NCBI GenBank assembly: GCA_964481185.1 | Contig: CAYZSY010000017.1 | Coordinates: 1 to 14,948 of the forward strand | DNA length: 14,948 bases | Reading direction: 5' to 3' | Origin: JAOAJC01 sp964481185 | Lineage (GTDB): Archaea > Nanobdellota > Nanobdellia > Pacearchaeales > GW2011-AR1 | Shown: positions 12,698-14,948 of the stretch, one piece after another | How the letters are laid out: each line of letters starts with the position of its first letter | Numbering within the stretch: the stretch's first letter is position 1 | Notes under the pieces: generated by a model | The model's database searches: none | Told to the model about the DNA's origin: nothing | What the model saw: only the letters and a program-made list of their open reading frames with translations | Made by a program: the position numbers and the translations under genes

Positions 12698-14614
12698 TTA
12701 TCTTCTGAGAAATCTTATTGCTAGAACGATTATGAGAATGATTAAGATGACATTAACTGCTCCAATTATCCAAAGCATAGTATTATTGGTCAGAGAATCT
12801 GCAAGAGAGGAAAGCAATGATTTTGCTCCTATCTCAACTGCGACAACTTTTGAATCTATTTTGTCTCCTGACCTTGACTCTATCTTAAATGTTTGCTCGC
12901 CTGAAACACCTTCGTTAACACTAAGACTTATCTTTACATCCTTGCTTTCTCCTGCCGCAAGAGTTATAATTCTGTCTGAAACAGAGTTTAATATAGCCCA
13001 TGAATCGTAATCAACAGCGCCTACAACAAATGTTGCGGCTGAAGTGCCAAAGTTTGTTATTGTAGCTGTTATTTCAAGATTGCTTCCTGCTTTAGCTTCT
13101 GATTCAAGAGAGGCAGTTATTCCTGAAAGGGATGTTGTTGTGGTTGCGTTTGCGCCCCCAGAGATTGTTATTTGGGCATCAAATGAACTTCCTTGTTTAG
13201 CATATGTGTCTGTGGAGCTCTTGTAATCAAGATAAGGAGTTAATCTCAAAGCGTAAATTCCATTTTCTGCACTAGCTGGAACTACAAATGAAAAGTCAAC
13301 CATGGTGGAATCTCCTGAATCCAAGCTGAATGAGTATGACTCCAGATTCAAATTAAGCTTTGAGTTTGTAAGCATTACTTTTACCTTGTCCTGGTCTTCT
13401 GTACCTATATTAAATACGCTTGCACTTATTGTAACTATCTCCCCTGGCTTTGCTGTGGTTGGATAGCTAATTTCATCCAACTTAACATCATTTTCTTTCT
13501 TATCTATTCTTATATCCTCTCCTGAGCCGTCAGGAACTTCCTTTGCAGGATATGAGTTGCAATAAGACTTTTCTTTCCCATCTACATAAGCTTTTACATA
13601 AAGAACATATTTTCCATCTGAATCTTCCAAATCAGCAGGAACCTTGAATGTAAAAGATACTTTCTCGTTATTGCCGTCATTTATTGAGAGGTCTGTTGAA
13701 AGGCTGTTTTCGTCTTCCAAATCTACAAACTTCTTTCTTACAGAATCGTAAAGTGCCAGTTCTGCGGTGAAATCTTTGTCATCGCCGATGTTATTTTCTA
13801 TGTCAAATGTAACTGTTACGTTGTCAAGAGGCTTCCATTCCCATTCTGTCTCTGAATATTTGTCTTTAATATTGCTTATTGATACTAGAGAGGCATTAAC
13901 ATTTCCGTAATCGCAGAAGTCGCCGTTTATTGTGTAAACCAATGTGTTAGTTGCGCCTGTTGCTGATGCAGTTATTGTAAGTGGATGAGGGCCAAGAGAC
14001 AATACGTTCTTGTCTGTTAAGTTTGATGTAGAAGTTACATTTACAAGAGCTGATGCTCCTGGAGCAAGACTTGAAAGAGTGGTTGGATAGAAAGAGACAT
14101 TAAAATCTCCAGATGCTGAAAGAGAGATAGTACCGAGATTCTGGTTTCCTGTATTGGTTATATTAATAGTGGCATTTTGGGTTTTTGTAAGTGTTTGTAT
14201 GCTTGAGATGCTTAGTGATGGGGAGAGTGTAATTGGGACTGAGAAAGAAATCGTCTCGTTTAAGCCTACCCCGCTTGGATCGGCAGTTATTGTAAATGCG
14301 ATATTATTTGATTGGAACGAAGGAAAAGAGAGTGTTGCTGTGAATATCTTAATTTGATTTTCTATAAGGGATGTGTCCGTTGGCAGAGTTATTGTTGCTG
14401 TTCCGGAAGTTAGAGATGAGGACCAATTTATTGGAGAAGCATCAACACCCGTATTTGTCATATTAAATGAAACACTAAATGAACCAGCATTGTGCGCAAC
14501 AGAAGATGGGACTGAAATTATTGTTGAGTTTAGGATTGCCGCGCTTGCGAAACTTACAAAGAACGTTATCGCAAATAACGACGCTAAGGATAAAATAACT
14601 TTTTTGTCTGCCAT
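12698..14614 (-). CDS. Surface protein with Ig-like/CARDB-type domains and C-terminal anchor (probable S-layer-associated protein)
   Basis: A 638-residue secreted protein. A signal peptide (about 1-26, ending FASAA) is followed by several immunoglobulin-like beta domains of the CARDB/NEW3 (COG1361) kind, recognisable by recurring phrases such as ITNTGNQNLGTI, FNIGTEDQDKV and ITNFGTSAATF. There are many N-x-S/T sequons and two cysteines (FCDY, YCNS). The C-terminal segment (about 610-638, NNTMLWIIG, then a helix and RFLRR) is a membrane anchor with a basic tail. That is the layout of archaeosortase substrates, though no PGF-CTERM-like motif is seen. It could equally be a simple tail-anchored protein. 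Its stop is 72 bases before the archaeosortase start. Similar proteins are annotated as putative S-layer proteins in Pacearchaeota, from memory. It probably forms or tethers part of the envelope. Confidence 0.82.
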   Translation of the reverse strand: MADKKVILSLASLFAITFFVSFASAAILNSTIISVPSSVAHNAGSFSVSFNMTNTGVDASPINWSSSLTSGTATITLPTDTSLIENQIKIFTATLSFPSFQSNNIAFTITADPSGVGLNETISFSVPITLSPSLSISSIQTLTKTQNATINITNTGNQNLGTISLSASGDFNVSFYPTTLSSLAPGASALVNVTSTSNLTDKNVLSLGPHPLTITASATGATNTLVYTINGDFCDYGNVNASLVSISNIKDKYSETEWEWKPLDNVTVTFDIENNIGDDKDFTAELALYDSVRKKFVDLEDENSLSTDLSINDGNNEKVSFTFKVPADLEDSDGKYVLYVKAYVDGKEKSYCNSYPAKEVPDGSGEDIRIDKKENDVKLDEISYPTTAKPGEIVTISASVFNIGTEDQDKVKVMLTNSKLNLNLESYSFSLDSGDSTMVDFSFVVPASAENGIYALRLTPYLDYKSSTDTYAKQGSSFDAQITISGGANATTTTSLSGITASLESEAKAGSNLEITATITNFGTSAATFVVGAVDYDSWAILNSVSDRIITLAAGESKDVKISLSVNEGVSGEQTFKIESRSGDKIDSKVVAVEIGAKSLLSSLADSLTNNTMLWIIGAVNVILIILIIVLAIRFLRR

Positions 14615-14643
14615 TTTATGTTGTAACTTTCAAATTACACTGG

Positions 14644-14651
14644 TTTATAAA
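14644..14651 (-). promoter_or_regulatory. TATA box of the Ig-like surface protein gene
   Basis: TTTATAAA is centred about 33 bases before the ATG at 14614, so the leader would be about 8 bases. It is back to back with the promoter of the gene at 14706. Confidence 0.55.
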
Positions 14652-14676
14652 TTTATCTGTTTTGGGGATAGCTAGA

Positions 14677-14684
14677 TTTAAATA
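14677..14684 (+). promoter_or_regulatory. TATA box of the membrane protein gene at 14706
   Basis: TTTAAATA is centred about 25 bases before ATG 14706. The ATG at 14701 is followed by a stop after three further codons, so the spacing and reading frame both select 14706. Confidence 0.55.
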
Positions 14685-14705
14685 AACATTTGCCGATATT
14701 ATGTC

Positions 14706-14948
14706 ATGGCTATAAGGTCCAGGGAGAATGTTGTTGGTGCATGGGCTTTTTTGGCCGGAATTGTTCTCTCAATTCTTATTGGCATATTCGCTGGAGATAA
14801 AATAAATCCTTATCTTATATGGGTTATTGTTGGGCTGGGAGTTGTTGTTGGGTATTTCGTAGCAGAGAAAAATGTAAGAATATTTTTGCTTGCTTCTGTC
14901 TCTCTAGTTGTTGTTAGCTATGTTGGAATGTCTGGAATGGTTTTAAAC
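14706..14948 (+). CDS. Multi-pass membrane protein, 3' truncated, unknown function
   Basis: The frame from ATG 14706 stays open for 81 codons to the window edge. It begins MAIRSRENVVGAWAFLAG and has three predicted membrane helices (about 10-29, 36-53 and 58-73) joined by very short loops (GDKINPY, AEKNVR), with no soluble domain so far. The basic start and GAWAFLAG opening resemble small uncharacterised DPANN membrane proteins from memory, with no known function. It is divergent from the Ig-like surface protein gene across 91 bases and has its own leaderless promoter. The C terminus is outside the window. Confidence 0.7.
   Translation, partial: MAIRSRENVVGAWAFLAGIVLSILIGIFAGDKINPYLIWVIVGLGVVVGYFVAEKNVRIFLLASVSLVVVSYVGMSGMVLN

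Noticed and set aside
1..14948. CRISPR array, tRNA or rRNA genes, transposase or integrase genes
   Set aside because: Nothing consistent with regularly spaced repeats, a cloverleaf, rRNA core sequences or recombinase motifs was seen. The leader at 7023-7073 has a four-way layout, but its stems and loops do not match a tRNA.

Overview
The window looks like about 15 kb of chromosome from an AT-rich DPANN archaeon, most likely Pacearchaeota or Woesearchaeota-like. The informational genes are archaeal: prefoldin alpha, an archaeal RNase J, RNase P protein Pop5/Rnp2 and a HemK-like release-factor methyltransferase. Promoters have TATA boxes centred 25-28 bases before the start codon, which is the leaderless pattern. 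A large S-layer protein and a small archaeosortase of the type seen in Pacearchaeota point the same way. Lineage is inferred from gene content only; no rRNA gene is present.

Layout. Positions 1-3552 are housekeeping. They hold the tail of an eIF2B/ribose-1,5-bisphosphate isomerase family gene, prefoldin alpha, the methyltransferase, a small membrane protein, RNase J, and the divergent RNase P subunit Pop5. Positions 3603-6363 are one co-oriented cluster of four pilin-like, cysteine-containing surface proteins with short basic leaders and one N-terminal membrane helix each, plus one small soluble protein. Positions 6364-6723 hold a winged-helix regulator on the minus strand. Positions 6724-7107 are non-coding: back-to-back promoters and a long, unusually structured leader RNA for the 807-residue S-layer protein (7108-9531). 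Positions 9604-10131 are a RelBE-like toxin-antitoxin operon with an inverted repeat over its TATA box. Positions 10199-11449 encode two paralogous single-pass surface proteins. On the minus strand, 11463-14614 hold a surface protein with immunoglobulin-like/CARDB-type domains and a C-terminal anchor, an archaeosortase and a DedA-family membrane protein. A truncated membrane protein gene starts at 14706.

From 3603 onward most genes concern the cell envelope: S-layer, pilin-like proteins, a sorting enzyme with a plausible substrate next to it, and a possible lipid transporter. Every surface protein that contains cysteine has an even number of them (2, 2, 4, 4, 4, 6, 6 and 8), which suggests an envelope rich in disulfides. 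The strongest candidates for undescribed biology are the S-layer leader RNA (several adjacent hairpins, one a 19-bp stem with three G-U pairs and a possible competing helix), the pilin-like operon without any visible assembly machinery, and the archaeosortase/substrate/DedA neighbourhood.
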